Assembly (NCBI RefSeq): GCF_030238365.1
Contig: NZ_JASSOT010000065.1
Span: 1 to 64,000 of the forward strand
DNA: 64,000 nt
DNA from: Lelliottia wanjuensis
Lineage (GTDB): Bacteria; Pseudomonadota; Gammaproteobacteria; Enterobacterales; Enterobacteriaceae
Reading direction: 5' to 3'
Shown: positions 42,289 through 53,248 of the stretch, one piece after another
Layout of the letters: every line of letters begins with the position of its first letter
Numbering within the stretch: position 1 is the stretch's first letter
Made by a program: the position numbers and the translations under genes
Notes under the pieces: model-generated
Told to the model about the DNA's origin: nothing
The model's database searches: none
Seen by the model: the letters and a program-made list of their open reading frames with translations, nothing else

Positions 42289-42535
42289 AATCACATCCTC
42301 TGAGTTTGAATGACAATGGGTGATTCAGATTAAGTTTAGAAGGTTAAAGAGTGTGATTTAGCGCAAAAATTTGATGGTGATCTGCTTATTTTTTGAACGA
42401 TATAAACTGACAAATGATTGACAGATCATAGACATACAGGTTGCTGATTTTTAGTGATTTGTTGCGGTGGTAAGAGAGTTATTTACCGTTGGGCCCCCAG
42501 AGGGTATCTTACGCCGCTGTGAAAAGGAGAATGCC
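42289..42535. promoter_or_regulatory. Divergent region before the YhcN-family gene and rlmF
   Basis: AT-rich intergenic DNA of 247 bp that must hold both promoters. AAAAGGAGA lies immediately before rlmF. No other gene is visible. Confidence 0.5.
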
Positions 42536-43453
42536 ATGACTGCCCAAAAGCCGGGATTACACCCGCGTAACCGCCACCGTAGCTGCTACGACATGAATGC
42601 CTTGTGTCAAAGCTGCCCGCAACTGCAGGAATTTATCGTGCAGACCCCCGCGGGTGAACCCTCAGTTAATTTTGCCGATCCGCTGGCGGTAAAAGCGCTG
42701 AACAAGGCGCTTTTGGCCCATTTTTATGGCGTGGCGCACTGGGACATTCCGGAAGGTTTTCTCTGTCCACCGGTGCCGGGGCGTGCGGATTATATCCACC
42801 ATCTGGCTGATTTACTGGCGGAAAGCAATGGCGGAGAGATCCCGAAACAGGCCACGGTGCTGGATATCGGCACCGGCGCGAACCTGATTTATCCCCTGAT
42901 TGGCGCACATGAATATGGCTGGCGCTTTACCGGCAGCGAAACGGGCCCGGAAGCATTCGCCAGCGCGCAGGCGATTATCAACGGCAACGTGGGGTTAACC
43001 CGCGCCATCCGTTTGCGTCGTCAGAAAGATGCCTCCCTGATTTTCAACGGCATCATTCATAAGAATGAAAACTACGATGCCACGATGTGCAATCCGCCGT
43101 TCCATGATTCAGCAGCCACTGCCCGCGCGGGGAGCGAGCGCAAGCGCCGTAACCTCGGTCAGGCAGAAGATGGCGCGCTCAACTTTGGCGGCCAGCAGCA
43201 CGAACTGTGGTGCGAAGGCGGCGAAGTGGCTTTCATCGAGAAGATGATCGCTGAAAGCCAGCAGTTTGGCCGTCAGGTGAAGTGGTTTACGACCCTGGTC
43301 TCTCGCGGGGATAATTTGCCGCCTCTTTACCGCGCACTGACGAACGTCGGCGCAGTGAAAGTGGTGAAAAAAGAGATGGCCCAGGGGCAGAAACAGAGCC
43401 GCTTTATCGCGTGGTCCTTTATGGATGATGCGAAACGCCGCCGTCCGTTCTGA
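42536..43453 (+). CDS. rlmF: 23S rRNA (adenine-1618-N6)-methyltransferase
   Basis: RlmF (YbiN) methylates A1618 of 23S rRNA. The ATG at 42536 after AAAAGGAG gives 305 residues, near the E. coli 308; an in-frame start at 42467 is less likely. The N6-adenine methyltransferase motif NPPF ([13 protein letters not shown], near residue 185) and the SAM-binding [14 protein letters not shown] (near 110) are clear. It converges on ybiO across a REP unit. Confidence 0.95.
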   Translation: MTAQKPGLHPRNRHRSCYDMNALCQSCPQLQEFIVQTPAGEPSVNFADPLAVKALNKALLAHFYGVAHWDIPEGFLCPPVPGRADYIHHLADLLAESNGGEIPKQATVLDIGTGANLIYPLIGAHEYGWRFTGSETGPEAFASAQAIINGNVGLTRAIRLRRQKDASLIFNGIIHKNENYDATMCNPPFHDSAATARAGSERKRRNLGQAEDGALNFGGQQHELWCEGGEVAFIEKMIAESQQFGRQVKWFTTLVSRGDNLPPLYRALTNVGAVKVVKKEMAQGQKQSRFIAWSFMDDAKRRRPF

Positions 43454-43460
43454 CAGGTTT

Positions 43461-43492
43461 TGCCCGGTGGCGCTGCGCTTACCGGGCTTATA
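43461..43492. repeat. REP palindrome overlapping the ybiO stop
   Basis: GCCCGGTGGCGCTGCGCTTA followed by CCGGGC lies between rlmF and ybiO and covers the ybiO stop codon. Confidence 0.85.
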
Positions 43493-45701
43493 GCGTAGGT
43501 TCTTGCAGCGGCGGCGGTGACCCTGGCGCAGGCAGCACCTGGTAGGTTTGCACCGGCGGCCGTACATCGGCGAGATCGAAATGTTTTTTCACCATGCTGT
43601 CGAGCGCAAATCGCACCGTCCACTGTTTGAGCGGCTGCGTGGTGAACGACACGCGCAGGGTAAAGGCGGTATTCGTCAGCCCGACAATCCCGGCGAACGA
43701 CGGTTCGCCGATCACCAGCCCGCGGATATCTTCCATCTCCATCAGCTCCTCAACCGCTGCTCTCAGCGCCTGTTTCGCTTTATCCGCATCCTCATGACGA
43801 TCCACGTCATAATTCGCCACTACTGAACCAATCCCGCGCACGAAGTTCGCAAAGGTCGTAATCGATGACCACGGGATGATGTGATACGCCCCGGTATCCT
43901 GGCGCACGCCGACCGACCGAATCGACATCCGTTCGACCGTGCCGGTTAATGGCCCAATCGTCACCAGATCGCCCGTATTCATCCCGTTCTCAAACTGGAT
44001 AAAGATCCCGGTAATAATATCTTTCACCAGGGTTTGCGACCCGAAGGAGATGGCCAGACCCAGGGCACCGGCCCCCGCCAGCAGCGGGGCGATATTCACG
44101 CCGATTTCCGAGAGCACAATCATGATGGTGATGGTGCTGATAATGACTGCCAGCGCGTTGCGAAACAGGGTTAACAGCGTGCGGGCGCGAGCGCTGGGGA
44201 GCGGGCGTCCGTGAATATCGGAGACCAGACGGTTTTCGATCAGGCTGGCGAGTAGCGTCCAGCCGATGGCCGAGAAGAAGAGGATCAGCGCGATGCGGAT
44301 CAGAATATCCACCGTCTTCTCGCCAGCGCCGTTGTGCATCCAGTTCCAGAAATCAAATAGGCTCCAGGCGCTGAGGAGCAGCATAATAGCGATGCAGACG
44401 GTCAGGATGCGCGCCACTTTCAGCGAGGCGGAGATCCAGCCGTTCACCCGTTTTTGCAGCTCGGGATAATTGCGCTGCACCTGCGGCGAAAGGGTGATGG
44501 TTTTTGAAATCCAGCGCGAGAGCAGGCCGGAGACAAAAGCCGCGATGCCAATGATCGCCAGACTGTGGAAGGTGGCGCCCATCATAAACTTCAGGCTGTT
44601 ACCCGGATCGAACAGGGAGAAGAAGCACAGCACGATAAAATAGGCGCTGGCGAGCCAGTGCCAGACCAGCGCGAAGGCGCGGATAAACAAACTAAAGAAG
44701 GAGAGGGAGCGGTCGGCCAGATGCAGCAGCCCGGCGGTGATGGCTTTCTTATTGTGGAAAATCAGATACAGCGCCCAGACGGTAATACAGAGCATAATCA
44801 GCACGTTGGCGAGTGCGCCGATCTGCACGTTGACCTGATTCGAGATAATGGGTACCGCGACCAGCAGGCCGTAGCCAATCAACCCGCTCAGAATGCTGAG
44901 GCGCAGCGCCCAGTATTTTGCGCTCTGATCATTGACCGAAAACGGACGCAAATCCGGCACGCGTGGGCTGAAGATCAGACGTAAAAGGGCTTTGAAAAAC
45001 TCGATCAGCGCGAAGGCGTTAAGGAACAGGCTTTGCTGGAAGGCGATAGTTTTACTTCCGGCGTTCAGGTTGTCGCTCAGGAGCTGACCGACAAACAGCG
45101 TCAGTGCCAGCAGGAGTAAATCAATCACAAAGGCGCCTGCAATCATCAGCGGCAGATGCAGCCAGCTGCTTTTTTCCCGATTTTTTCTGCGCCCCCACTC
45201 CCCCATCTTGCGATACAGCGGCCAGGCACACAGCCGCGCCAGCCAGTAAAAAGCGAAGATCGCCCCAGCCAGCATCAGAAAATGGCTGGCGGCATTGCCG
45301 AAGGTTTGCGGATTAAAGGCTTTATGCGGAGAGCCAATCAGATTGCGGTAGAGCTGCGCGAAGCGGGCGGAGAGGGCTTCGCCGTAGTGGCGGCTGACGT
45401 CAGTGACGTTCTCCAGCACGGTTTTGTCGCTGGTCACTTCCGGCGGCGTAATACTTGGGACTGGCTCCTGCGGCGGTGTTTTCGCCACGGTTCGTAGCTG
45501 ATCGATCAGCTCTTTGCGCGAGGTATCATTCTCCAGCACATCCGCCAGCGCGCCATAGGCCGCTTTCTTTTGCTCAACGTCAGGTTCCGGCGCGGTGGCT
45601 GGCGGCTGAGAGGAGGACGCGCTGGTGGTGACGCCAGGGATGGTGACTGCCTGGGCGGGCGCACCGAACAGGCAAAGCAAAAGCAGCAGGATCCACGGCA
45701 C
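43488..45701 (-). CDS. ybiO: Moderate-conductance mechanosensitive channel YbiO
   Basis: A 737-residue MscS-superfamily channel, close to the 741 of E. coli YbiO, which gives the MscM activity during osmotic downshock. A cleavable signal peptide (ending PAQA, residue 18) precedes a periplasmic region, about ten membrane helices and the MscS core with the pore helix LLAGAGALGLAISFGSQTLV near residue 530. The start is GTG behind GGAGGAAGCC. The C-terminus is the cytoplasmic vestibule. Confidence 0.95.
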   Translation of the reverse strand: MPWILLLLLCLFGAPAQAVTIPGVTTSASSSQPPATAPEPDVEQKKAAYGALADVLENDTSRKELIDQLRTVAKTPPQEPVPSITPPEVTSDKTVLENVTDVSRHYGEALSARFAQLYRNLIGSPHKAFNPQTFGNAASHFLMLAGAIFAFYWLARLCAWPLYRKMGEWGRRKNREKSSWLHLPLMIAGAFVIDLLLLALTLFVGQLLSDNLNAGSKTIAFQQSLFLNAFALIEFFKALLRLIFSPRVPDLRPFSVNDQSAKYWALRLSILSGLIGYGLLVAVPIISNQVNVQIGALANVLIMLCITVWALYLIFHNKKAITAGLLHLADRSLSFFSLFIRAFALVWHWLASAYFIVLCFFSLFDPGNSLKFMMGATFHSLAIIGIAAFVSGLLSRWISKTITLSPQVQRNYPELQKRVNGWISASLKVARILTVCIAIMLLLSAWSLFDFWNWMHNGAGEKTVDILIRIALILFFSAIGWTLLASLIENRLVSDIHGRPLPSARARTLLTLFRNALAVIISTITIMIVLSEIGVNIAPLLAGAGALGLAISFGSQTLVKDIITGIFIQFENGMNTGDLVTIGPLTGTVERMSIRSVGVRQDTGAYHIIPWSSITTFANFVRGIGSVVANYDVDRHEDADKAKQALRAAVEELMEMEDIRGLVIGEPSFAGIVGLTNTAFTLRVSFTTQPLKQWTVRFALDSMVKKHFDLADVRPPVQTYQVLPAPGSPPPLQEPTL

Positions 45702-45787
45702 GGCTTCCTCCGGTGAAGAAAATGTTCAGCAAAATGATAAGTATAGATGGCAGGCGGGGGAGGGAAGTTTTTGGGAACAATCCGGCA

Positions 45788-45817
45788 TAAAAAAGCCGGG
45801 CCATTGAGAGGCCCGGC
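45788..45817 (-). terminator. glnHPQ terminator
   Basis: GCCGGGCC and GGCCCGGC arms (45795-45817) are followed by seven T on the minus strand, just after glnQ. Confidence 0.9.
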
Positions 45818-45838
45818 AGGTAGCAAGCAAAGCGATGA

Positions 45839-46561
45839 TCAGGAGACGTGCTGCAAGAACTCCTGCAAGCGCTGGCTTGGCGGGTTCGCAATCAGCTCCT
45901 GCGGATTACCATCTTCCGCAATACGCCCTTTGTCGATGAAGATCAGTCGGGAGGCCACTTTCTCGGCAAAGCCGATTTCGTGGGTCACGATGACCATCGT
46001 CATCCCTTCTTCCGCCAGGTCCTGCATAACCTTTAATACTTCGTGACGCAGTTCCGGGTCGAGCGCGGAGGTAGGTTCATCGAACAGCATCATTTTCGGT
46101 TTCACGGCCAGCGCACGGGCGATAGCTACGCGCTGCTGCTGGCCGCCGGACAGCTCAGACGGGTAGTGGTGAGAACGCTCGGCAAGGCCGACTTTCGCCA
46201 GCAGCTCTTTCGCCAGCTTCTCAGCCGCCGCTTTGTTGGCTCCGCGCACGCGCAGAGGACCGAACATCACGTTTTCCAGCGCCGTCAGGTGCGGGAAGAG
46301 ATAAAACTGCTGGAACACCATGCCAGCTTCCTGACGAATCAGGCGCTCGTCCACTTTCGGGTCATTGACCTTCAGGCCATCGACGATCAGATCGCCGCTG
46401 GTGATCTCTTCGAGCTTGTTGATGCAGCGCAGCAGGGTCGATTTACCCGAGCCTGACGGCCCGATAATCACGACCACTTCGCCCTGTTTGATATCCAGAT
46501 CGATATTGTGCAGCACCTGGGTTGGACCAAAGTGCTTGGAGACGTTTTTAAATTCAATCAC
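45839..46561 (-). CDS. glnQ: Glutamine ABC transporter ATPase
   Basis: GlnQ energises high-affinity glutamine import. The 240-residue protein has GPSGSGKST near residue 34, [15 protein letters not shown] near 134 and [13 protein letters not shown] near 156. It overlaps glnP by four bases and is the last gene of glnHPQ. Confidence 0.97.
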   Translation of the reverse strand: MIEFKNVSKHFGPTQVLHNIDLDIKQGEVVVIIGPSGSGKSTLLRCINKLEEITSGDLIVDGLKVNDPKVDERLIRQEAGMVFQQFYLFPHLTALENVMFGPLRVRGANKAAAEKLAKELLAKVGLAERSHHYPSELSGGQQQRVAIARALAVKPKMMLFDEPTSALDPELRHEVLKVMQDLAEEGMTMVIVTHEIGFAEKVASRLIFIDKGRIAEDGNPQELIANPPSQRLQEFLQHVS

Positions 46562-47217
46562 AGGATTTTCATCCTTCTTTCAAGGCGACGCAGAACAAAG
46601 CTCAGCAGCAGCGTAATAATCAGATAAACCACCGCCACGGCACTCCAGATTTCCAGTGCGCGGAAGTTACCGGCAATGATCTCCTGGCCCTGACGGGTCA
46701 ATTCGGCCACGCCGATAACGATAAACAGCGAGGTATCCTTGATACTGATAATCCACTGGTTACCGAGCGGTGGCAGCATGCGGCGCAGCGCCAGCGGCAG
46801 GATCACGTGGCGGATGGTCTCACGACGAGACAGACCCAGCGCCAGACCCGCTTCGCTAAAGCCTTTATGAATCGACAGCACCGCGCCGCGCGTGATTTCC
46901 GCGATGTAGGCGCCGGAGTTGATCATAATGGTCACCACGGCGGCACTGAACGGGTCAATGCGCAGATCGGTGAAGGCCATTGGCAGGGCAAAGTAGATGA
47001 ACATGACCTGCACGACGATAGGCGTCCCGCGGATCACTTCGATGAAAATCAGTGCGATGTGGTTAGCAATCCAGCCGCCGTAGGTGCGAGCGAAACCAGC
47101 CACGAGGCCGATAAACAACCCGCCAACCAGACCGAGGACCGAAATCCACAGGGTCATTTTGGCGCCTTCAAGCAAGAGAGGAATGGCAGGCCAGATGGCG
47201 CTCCAGTCAAACTGCAT
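46558..47217 (-). CDS. glnP: Glutamine ABC transporter permease
   Basis: GlnP forms the homodimeric membrane channel. The 219-residue protein has five helices and the permease motif around [22 protein letters not shown] near residue 130, which contacts GlnQ. It is separated from glnH by 79 bp containing a hairpin, a common arrangement that lets the binding protein be made in excess. Confidence 0.97.
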   Translation of the reverse strand: MQFDWSAIWPAIPLLLEGAKMTLWISVLGLVGGLFIGLVAGFARTYGGWIANHIALIFIEVIRGTPIVVQVMFIYFALPMAFTDLRIDPFSAAVVTIMINSGAYIAEITRGAVLSIHKGFSEAGLALGLSRRETIRHVILPLALRRMLPPLGNQWIISIKDTSLFIVIGVAELTRQGQEIIAGNFRALEIWSAVAVVYLIITLLLSFVLRRLERRMKIL

Positions 47218-47250
47218 GATAATTTCCTGTTACCGTGGTTCTAAAAGTGC

Positions 47251-47270
47251 AGGGGCGAAAGGTCGCCCCT
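47251..47270. other. Intercistronic hairpin between glnH and glnP
   Basis: AGGGGCGAAAGGTCGCCCCT is a perfect 8-bp stem with a four-base loop. No T tract follows on the minus strand, so it more likely protects the glnH message from 3' decay than terminates. Confidence 0.7.
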
Positions 47271-47296
47271 GAGCGTACTTCTTGTTTTAAGAATAA

Positions 47297-48091
<795 letters not shown>

Positions 48092-48095
48092 CTAC

Positions 48096-48112
48096 ATGAA
48101 AAAATCGTGCCA
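48096..48112 (-). promoter_or_regulatory. Sigma-54 promoter of glnHPQ
   Basis: On the minus strand TGGCACGATTTTTTCAT has the -24 GG element and an imperfect -12 element (TTTC for TTGC). This fits the E. coli glnHp2 promoter, used under nitrogen limitation with NtrC and IHF. Confidence 0.65.
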
Positions 48113-48154
48113 ACATTGCAACTCATTGTTTTGCAAAGAGGATGATGTCATGTG

Positions 48155-48201
48155 TTGCACAATAAACGATGCAAACCCCTTTTGATGCACCATAATGGAG
48201 C
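48155..48201. promoter_or_regulatory. NtrC binding sites upstream of glnH
   Basis: Two sites resemble the TGCACC-N5-GGTGCA consensus: TTGCACAATAAACGATGCAA (48155-48174) and TGCACCATAATGGAGC (48186-48201). They sit 45-100 bp upstream of the sigma-54 promoter, the normal enhancer position. A further TGCACCATAAACGTGCA-like site occurs near 48343. Confidence 0.6.
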
Positions 48202-48356
48202 GCTGTTTTGGTGCAGTCGGGTTTGCACAGCCGACGGGTGGCTATTAAGCGCAAATAACGGCGATAAAACAATCTTTCGTTAACGATTTTGTGAGGTGAT
48301 TATTACAACTAATTTACTTTTGCGGGAGGGGAGAGCCAAAGCGTGCACCATAAACG

Positions 48357-48388
48357 TGCAAAACCCCCGCCGGGTGGCGAGGGTTTAA
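48357..48388 (-). terminator. dps terminator
   Basis: AAACCCCCGCC and GGCGAGGGTTT arms around GGGT lie just after the dps stop on the minus strand and are followed by a short T-rich stretch. Confidence 0.75.
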
Positions 48389-48405
48389 TCGATAATTCGT
48401 ATGGA

Positions 48406-49029
<624 letters not shown>

Positions 49030-49169
49030 TTAGTAACTCGTTGATATTGAAGGGTTGTATTTTATTTTATGCGGATGAGTCTTAATTACTTCATCTTTTT
49101 ATGAACGTGAGGGGATATTTCACATCGATGACAAAAAATGTAAGAAAATAACAATATGGACAAGTTGGC

Positions 49170-49208
49170 CTCTATTCTGCATGGCTGAATAAACCATGCA
49201 GAATAGAG
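49170..49208. other. Perfect 15-bp hairpin after rhtA
   Basis: Arms CTCTATTCTGCATGG (49170-49184) and CCATGCAGAATAGAG (49194-49208) are fully complementary with a nine-base loop, five bases beyond the rhtA stop. Neither side carries a strong T run, so it is an atypical terminator, a 3' end protector or a structured RNA. Confidence 0.7.
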
Positions 49209-49212
49209 AGCA

Positions 49213-50100
49213 TTAATTGACGTCGACTTTCTTGATTTTGGTTTCAGGCCGCATGGTGAGCGTCGATCCCATCGACGCGGCAATAATGGAGCACAGCGCC
49301 AGCGTCTGAGTTAAGGTCAGGCTTTCGCCGAGGAAAACCATGCCGGACATAGCGGCGAGCGCCGGTTCCATACTCATCAGGGTGCCGAAGATACGGGTCG
49401 GTAATCGCGTCAGGGCGATCATTTCGAGAGAGTAGGGCAGCGCGGTGGAGAGTACCGCAACCGCCAGACCAATCGGCAAAATGGACCACTGCCAGATGGA
49501 TTCCGTCGCTTGTGCCATGCCGATTGGCACAAAGATGATGGCTGCAATCAGCGAGCCGAGCGCCACGGTGGCCGGGCCGTGCTCTTCTCCCGCACGCTGC
49601 CCGGTGAGGATGTATACTGCCCAGCAGGCTCCAGCGCCCAGCGCCAGCGCGGCACCGGTTAAATCGACGTGAGAGATGTTCTGCCCCAGCGGCAGCAGGA
49701 ACCACAGACCGAGAACGGCCAGCACCACCCAGACAAAATCCACGGGGCGACGAGAAGAGAAAAGGGCCACGGCCAGCGGGCCGGTGAACTCCAGCGCGAC
49801 GGCAATGCCCAGCGGCACAGTCTGAATCGACAGATAAAAGAGATAGTTCATGCCGCCCAGTGACAGCCCGTAAAACAGCAGCGGCAGGCGTTGCTCTTTT
49901 TTGAATCTCAGACGCCACGGTTTAAAGATGACCACCAGAATCAGAGTGCCCAGCGCAATACGCAGGGCAGTCACACCCGGCGCGCCGACCAGCGGAAAGA
50001 GGGATTTAGCCAGTGATGCGCCACTCTGAATGGACAACATAGCGATGAGTATTACGACGATGGGCAACCAGACTGGCGCCTTGCGAGACATCCCCGGCAT
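49213..50100 (-). CDS. rhtA: Threonine/homoserine exporter RhtA
   Basis: RhtA (YbiF) exports threonine, homoserine and some other amino acids. The ATG at 50100 behind AGGAGAAAGG gives 295 residues, the E. coli length; the frame reaches 50115. Ten membrane helices in two EamA/DMT repeats are visible, with VALEFTGPLAVALFSSRRPVDF near residue 95 and a matching segment in the second half. It lies divergent from ompX. Confidence 0.95.
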   Translation of the reverse strand: MPGMSRKAPVWLPIVVILIAMLSIQSGASLAKSLFPLVGAPGVTALRIALGTLILVVIFKPWRLRFKKEQRLPLLFYGLSLGGMNYLFYLSIQTVPLGIAVALEFTGPLAVALFSSRRPVDFVWVVLAVLGLWFLLPLGQNISHVDLTGAALALGAGACWAVYILTGQRAGEEHGPATVALGSLIAAIIFVPIGMAQATESIWQWSILPIGLAVAVLSTALPYSLEMIALTRLPTRIFGTLMSMEPALAAMSGMVFLGESLTLTQTLALCSIIAASMGSTLTMRPETKIKKVDVN

Positions 50101-50455
50101 CCTTTCTCCTGTCAATTTTTGTCAAATGGCGTAAGGTTCGCAGTGTAATTGAAATAAACGACGAGCGGTTGAGACTTTGTTGAAAAAAAAAGCCAGAAAA
50201 TCCGTAAAATGACTCTTTATTGATGGTTTATTCAGCTAACAGATTAGGATTAATCTGGATGAATGTAACGCCATTGGCGCGCAGAATCAGCGTATTAATG
50301 TAGAAATTCCGCGTTTTTTGAATGAGATAGCTGCGCCTTGAAATGTTCTGTTACATCAAAGGCTGGGTTAGACAATACGAATCACAAAGAGTTTCACAAG
50401 ATTTTTTGATATATTTAAAACTTACGGATTTACTTGAAGCACATTTGAGGTGGTT
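50101..50455. promoter_or_regulatory. rhtA/ompX divergent intergenic region
   Basis: About 355 bp with no gene I trust. It holds the promoters of rhtA and ompX and the ompX leader; the ompX ribosome site (TTGAGGTGG) is the place where the sRNA CyaR pairs in E. coli. Confidence 0.5.
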
Positions 50456-50974
50456 ATGAAAAAAATTGCATGTCTTTCAGCACTGGCCGCTGTTCTGGCT
50501 GTTTCCGCAGGTACCGCTGTAGCTGCTACTTCCACTGTTACCGGTGGTTACGCTCAGAGCGATATGCAGGGCGTAGTAAACAAAGCTAACGGTTTCAACC
50601 TGAAGTACCGCTACGAGCAGGACAACAACCCGCTGGGCGTGATCGGTTCTTTCACTTACACCGAGAAAGATCGTACTGAAGATGGCGCTTATAACAAAGC
50701 TCAGTACTACGGTGTGACCGCTGGTCCTGCTTACCGCCTGAACGACTGGGCAAGCATCTACGGTGTTGTAGGTGTTGGCTACGGTAAATTCCAGCAGACT
50801 GAAAACCAGGGTCTGAACCGCACTGCATCTACCAGCGACTACGGTTTCTCTTACGGCGCAGGTATGCAGTTCAACCCAATCGAAAACGTTGCTCTGGACT
50901 TCTCCTATGAGCAGAGCCGTATCCGCAACGTTGACGTTGGCACCTGGATCGCAGGCGTGGGTTACCGCTTCTAA
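50456..50974 (+). CDS. ompX: Outer-membrane protein OmpX
   Basis: An eight-stranded beta-barrel of 172 residues with a 23-residue signal peptide (AVA/ATSTVTGGYAQSD) and a C-terminal Tyr-Arg-Phe for BAM-dependent assembly. It belongs to the Ail/Lom family, affecting adhesion and serum survival. The ATG at 50456 (MKKIACLS) is used; a GTG or ATG two codons earlier is less likely. Codon use is that of a highly expressed gene. A strong terminator follows. Confidence 0.97.
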   Translation: MKKIACLSALAAVLAVSAGTAVAATSTVTGGYAQSDMQGVVNKANGFNLKYRYEQDNNPLGVIGSFTYTEKDRTEDGAYNKAQYYGVTAGPAYRLNDWASIYGVVGVGYGKFQQTENQGLNRTASTSDYGFSYGAGMQFNPIENVALDFSYEQSRIRNVDVGTWIAGVGYRF

Positions 50975-50994
50975 TCACTTCGGTGAGCCAGTAA

Positions 50995-51027
50995 AAAATC
51001 CGCCCAATGTGGCGGATTTTTTTTTAT
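50995..51027 (+). terminator. ompX terminator
   Basis: AAAATCCGCC and GGCGGATTTT arms around CAATGT are followed by nine T. Confidence 0.93.
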
Positions 51028-51073
51028 GTTTTTACCCTCTCCCATGGGGAGAGGGCATCAGGCCGCACCTTAC

Positions 51074-52657
51074 CTATCTGCTTTTCACCTCAAAAAGATC
51101 TGTACCCAAATGGGTATACTCCACTTTCTGTAGCTTGAAGTTAGTAATGTAGACCGGCGGCGCTTTCTTGTTGGACATGAAAGGGTAGCTGTTAGCGATC
51201 TCTTTGGCAGAAATTCCCGTCCACTGCGAGAAGAAGCTCAGGAAATCATTCGCGGAACGGCGCGCTTTGATGATGCGATGGGTTTTATCATCGCTCGACA
51301 GCACCATAAACGGCACCTGGAAGTTCTGCTGGAACTTATCGTCGTGGGCCAGGTACTGCACCTCTTTGCCGCGCTCTTTGAATGCCAGACCGTGATCCGA
51401 GAAGTAGACCATCGAGAAGCTATCGCCGGTATTACGCAGCTGGGTATAGAGCTTGTTCAGCAGATCGTCGGTCTGGGTCATGGTATAGAGATAGCAGGAG
51501 GTCTCTTTCGACTGCACAAACTCCGCGTATTTCCCCTGCGTACGATCGCAGGCCTGCGGGTGAGAACCCATTAGATGCAGGACAATTAGCTGCGGCTGGG
51601 TGCGCTGGCTGGCAAATACCTGCGACGTCATCTTGAGCAACGCTTCGTCTTTGGTATTTTTATCCGCCTCAAAATCTCCGTTTTTCAGGAACTGCGCTTC
51701 GTCCGCACGCTTGGCGATACTGGCTATGGCCGTATCGTACTCGCCGATTTGTCCCTGATTCGAGAACCACCAGGTCTGGAAACCGGCGCGGTTAGCCAGA
51801 GTGACAAAGTTATCCTGATACTGCGGTTTACCGTCCACGACGCGGCTGAGCGTCAGGCCGAGCGATTTCTGCGTCGAGCCGCTTGCCGCCACGTAATCCG
51901 TAAACAGGGTGCCGTTCACCGAGCTGGCAAACGGCGTGTTATTCCAGTGACCGCCGAATGCGCCCAGCGCATCGCGACGCGCGCTCTCGCCGATCACCAC
52001 CACGTAGGTGTGATATTTCGGTTTCACGGCCAGCACGTTCCAGGTGTCTTTCATATTCGAAAGCTCAGCCATACGCGTCTGCTCGTCGAGCACTTCTTTA
52101 TTGTTGACCACAATATCTTTGACGAAGCGGAACACCGGATAGCCGGTGTCTTTCAGCTTGAACACGCCGCCCCAGGCCAGGTTTTGTACCGGTGCGACAA
52201 AGAATGTCGCCACGCCGATGACCAGGCACAGGTTTTCAATCATGCTCCACGGCTTTTTCTCTTGCGGCTTACGGCGCACGGCAATCACGCCGAGCGCAAA
52301 AATAAACAGGCCGATGACGTAGCTGTACCACGGGAAGATCGTCAGGATCTCCGTGGACTCTTCCATATTGGTGGAGTGCAGCGCCAGCAGGGTGTTGAAG
52401 TTGGGCGCGCCATAGGCCTGACCAAAGGGGTAGTACATCGCCGCCACGACAGAGCAGATGCCGACCACCACTTTTTGTGCACGCGGCGCGCTGCGCCACA
52501 TCAAATGCAGCAGACAGGTAAAGGCCACGGCGTAAAGCAGACTAAAGGGATAGCCCAGCGCAAAGTTAATGAGCAGCGATTGCAGAAAGTAGAATCCCGT
52601 CCACGGGCTTAAGGCCCGACTGCGGGTAATTAATGTTTCTTTCAGGGTTAAATTCAT
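51074..52657 (-). CDS. opgE: Osmoregulated periplasmic glucan phosphoethanolamine transferase OpgE
   Basis: OpgE (YbiP) adds phosphoethanolamine to osmoregulated periplasmic glucans. The 527 residues equal the E. coli length. Five membrane helices (to about residue 190) precede a periplasmic sulfatase-fold domain with VVIGESARRDALGAFG near residue 221, where the zinc and nucleophile region lies, then LHLMGSHPQACDR and YFSDHGLAF. It is a single gene facing mntS across 279 bp. Confidence 0.94.
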   Translation of the reverse strand: MNLTLKETLITRSRALSPWTGFYFLQSLLINFALGYPFSLLYAVAFTCLLHLMWRSAPRAQKVVVGICSVVAAMYYPFGQAYGAPNFNTLLALHSTNMEESTEILTIFPWYSYVIGLFIFALGVIAVRRKPQEKKPWSMIENLCLVIGVATFFVAPVQNLAWGGVFKLKDTGYPVFRFVKDIVVNNKEVLDEQTRMAELSNMKDTWNVLAVKPKYHTYVVVIGESARRDALGAFGGHWNNTPFASSVNGTLFTDYVAASGSTQKSLGLTLSRVVDGKPQYQDNFVTLANRAGFQTWWFSNQGQIGEYDTAIASIAKRADEAQFLKNGDFEADKNTKDEALLKMTSQVFASQRTQPQLIVLHLMGSHPQACDRTQGKYAEFVQSKETSCYLYTMTQTDDLLNKLYTQLRNTGDSFSMVYFSDHGLAFKERGKEVQYLAHDDKFQQNFQVPFMVLSSDDKTHRIIKARRSANDFLSFFSQWTGISAKEIANSYPFMSNKKAPPVYITNFKLQKVEYTHLGTDLFEVKSR

Positions 52658-52936
52658 AGGTCACTATCGTGAAAACGCCATGTGCTCACCCTGGCGTCGA
52701 GGGCAAAGCCTGCCTGACAGTGCGTGGAGAGGGAATGAGGGTCCGCTTCAGCGAGCCGCAAATGGTGCAGGGCTGCAAGAAGATAGAGCCAGTCGGCATT
52801 CAGGTCAACAGTTGCTAAGAAGATGTTTTGCGAGAGGGATTACAAATCCGTAAAAAAGATCGGGAATTGGGGGCTAACAGGGCAGTTTGCGCGGGAATTG
52901 TGACGAAAAAATGAAAGCGGCGTACCGCGACGCCGC
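52658..52936. other. opgE upstream region
   Basis: No gene seen. It carries the opgE promoter and the 3' part of the mntS transcript, which in E. coli overlaps the RNA RybA. Confidence 0.4.
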
Positions 52937-53065
52937 TTAGTGGGATGGCTTGTCGTTCTGCTGTGGTTTGCCGTTGATCATATCGCACAGCATGTTCAGC
53001 AGCATTAAGCGTACTTTAAAGGGGGAGTGGCTAAACACTTTCATACACCTCTTGAATTCGTTCAT
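52937..53065 (-). CDS. mntS: Manganase-homeostasis small protein MntS
   Basis: A 42-residue protein, the E. coli length, starting MNEFKRCMKVFSHSPFKVRL and differing at few positions. MntS raises manganese availability, probably by blocking the exporter MntP, and is repressed by MntR when manganese is high. The start at 53065 is chosen over a longer frame to 53131 because it matches MntS. The gene lies divergent from mntR and corresponds to the E. coli rybA region. Confidence 0.93.
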   Translation of the reverse strand: MNEFKRCMKVFSHSPFKVRLMLLNMLCDMINGKPQQNDKPSH

Positions 53066-53121
53066 GTGACCTCCTGATTTCGGATCCCTTCGATCCGTGA
53101 AGGGTGACTGCATTACATACA

Positions 53122-53141
53122 GATATAGCACAGGCTATATT
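53122..53141. promoter_or_regulatory. MntR operator of mntS
   Basis: GATATAGCACAGGCTATATT is a dyad close to the E. coli mntH MntR box (AACATAGCAAAGGCTATGTT). A partial second copy, TATAGCTATGGCTAA, follows at about 53144. It explains manganese repression of mntS. Confidence 0.8.
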
Positions 53142-53248
53142 GTATAGCTATGGCTAATTCGTTAATTTTTTGTGCTTGTAGAGGGATGGTTTACACTGTG
53201 CGCTCTCGTTACAGGACGCCAGGGGCGTCAACCCACTGAGGAAGTGCA

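Noticed and set aside
49086-49283. 65-codon minus-strand frame between rhtA and dps
   Set aside because: Overlaps the rhtA end and the perfect hairpin, with no ribosome site or known family.
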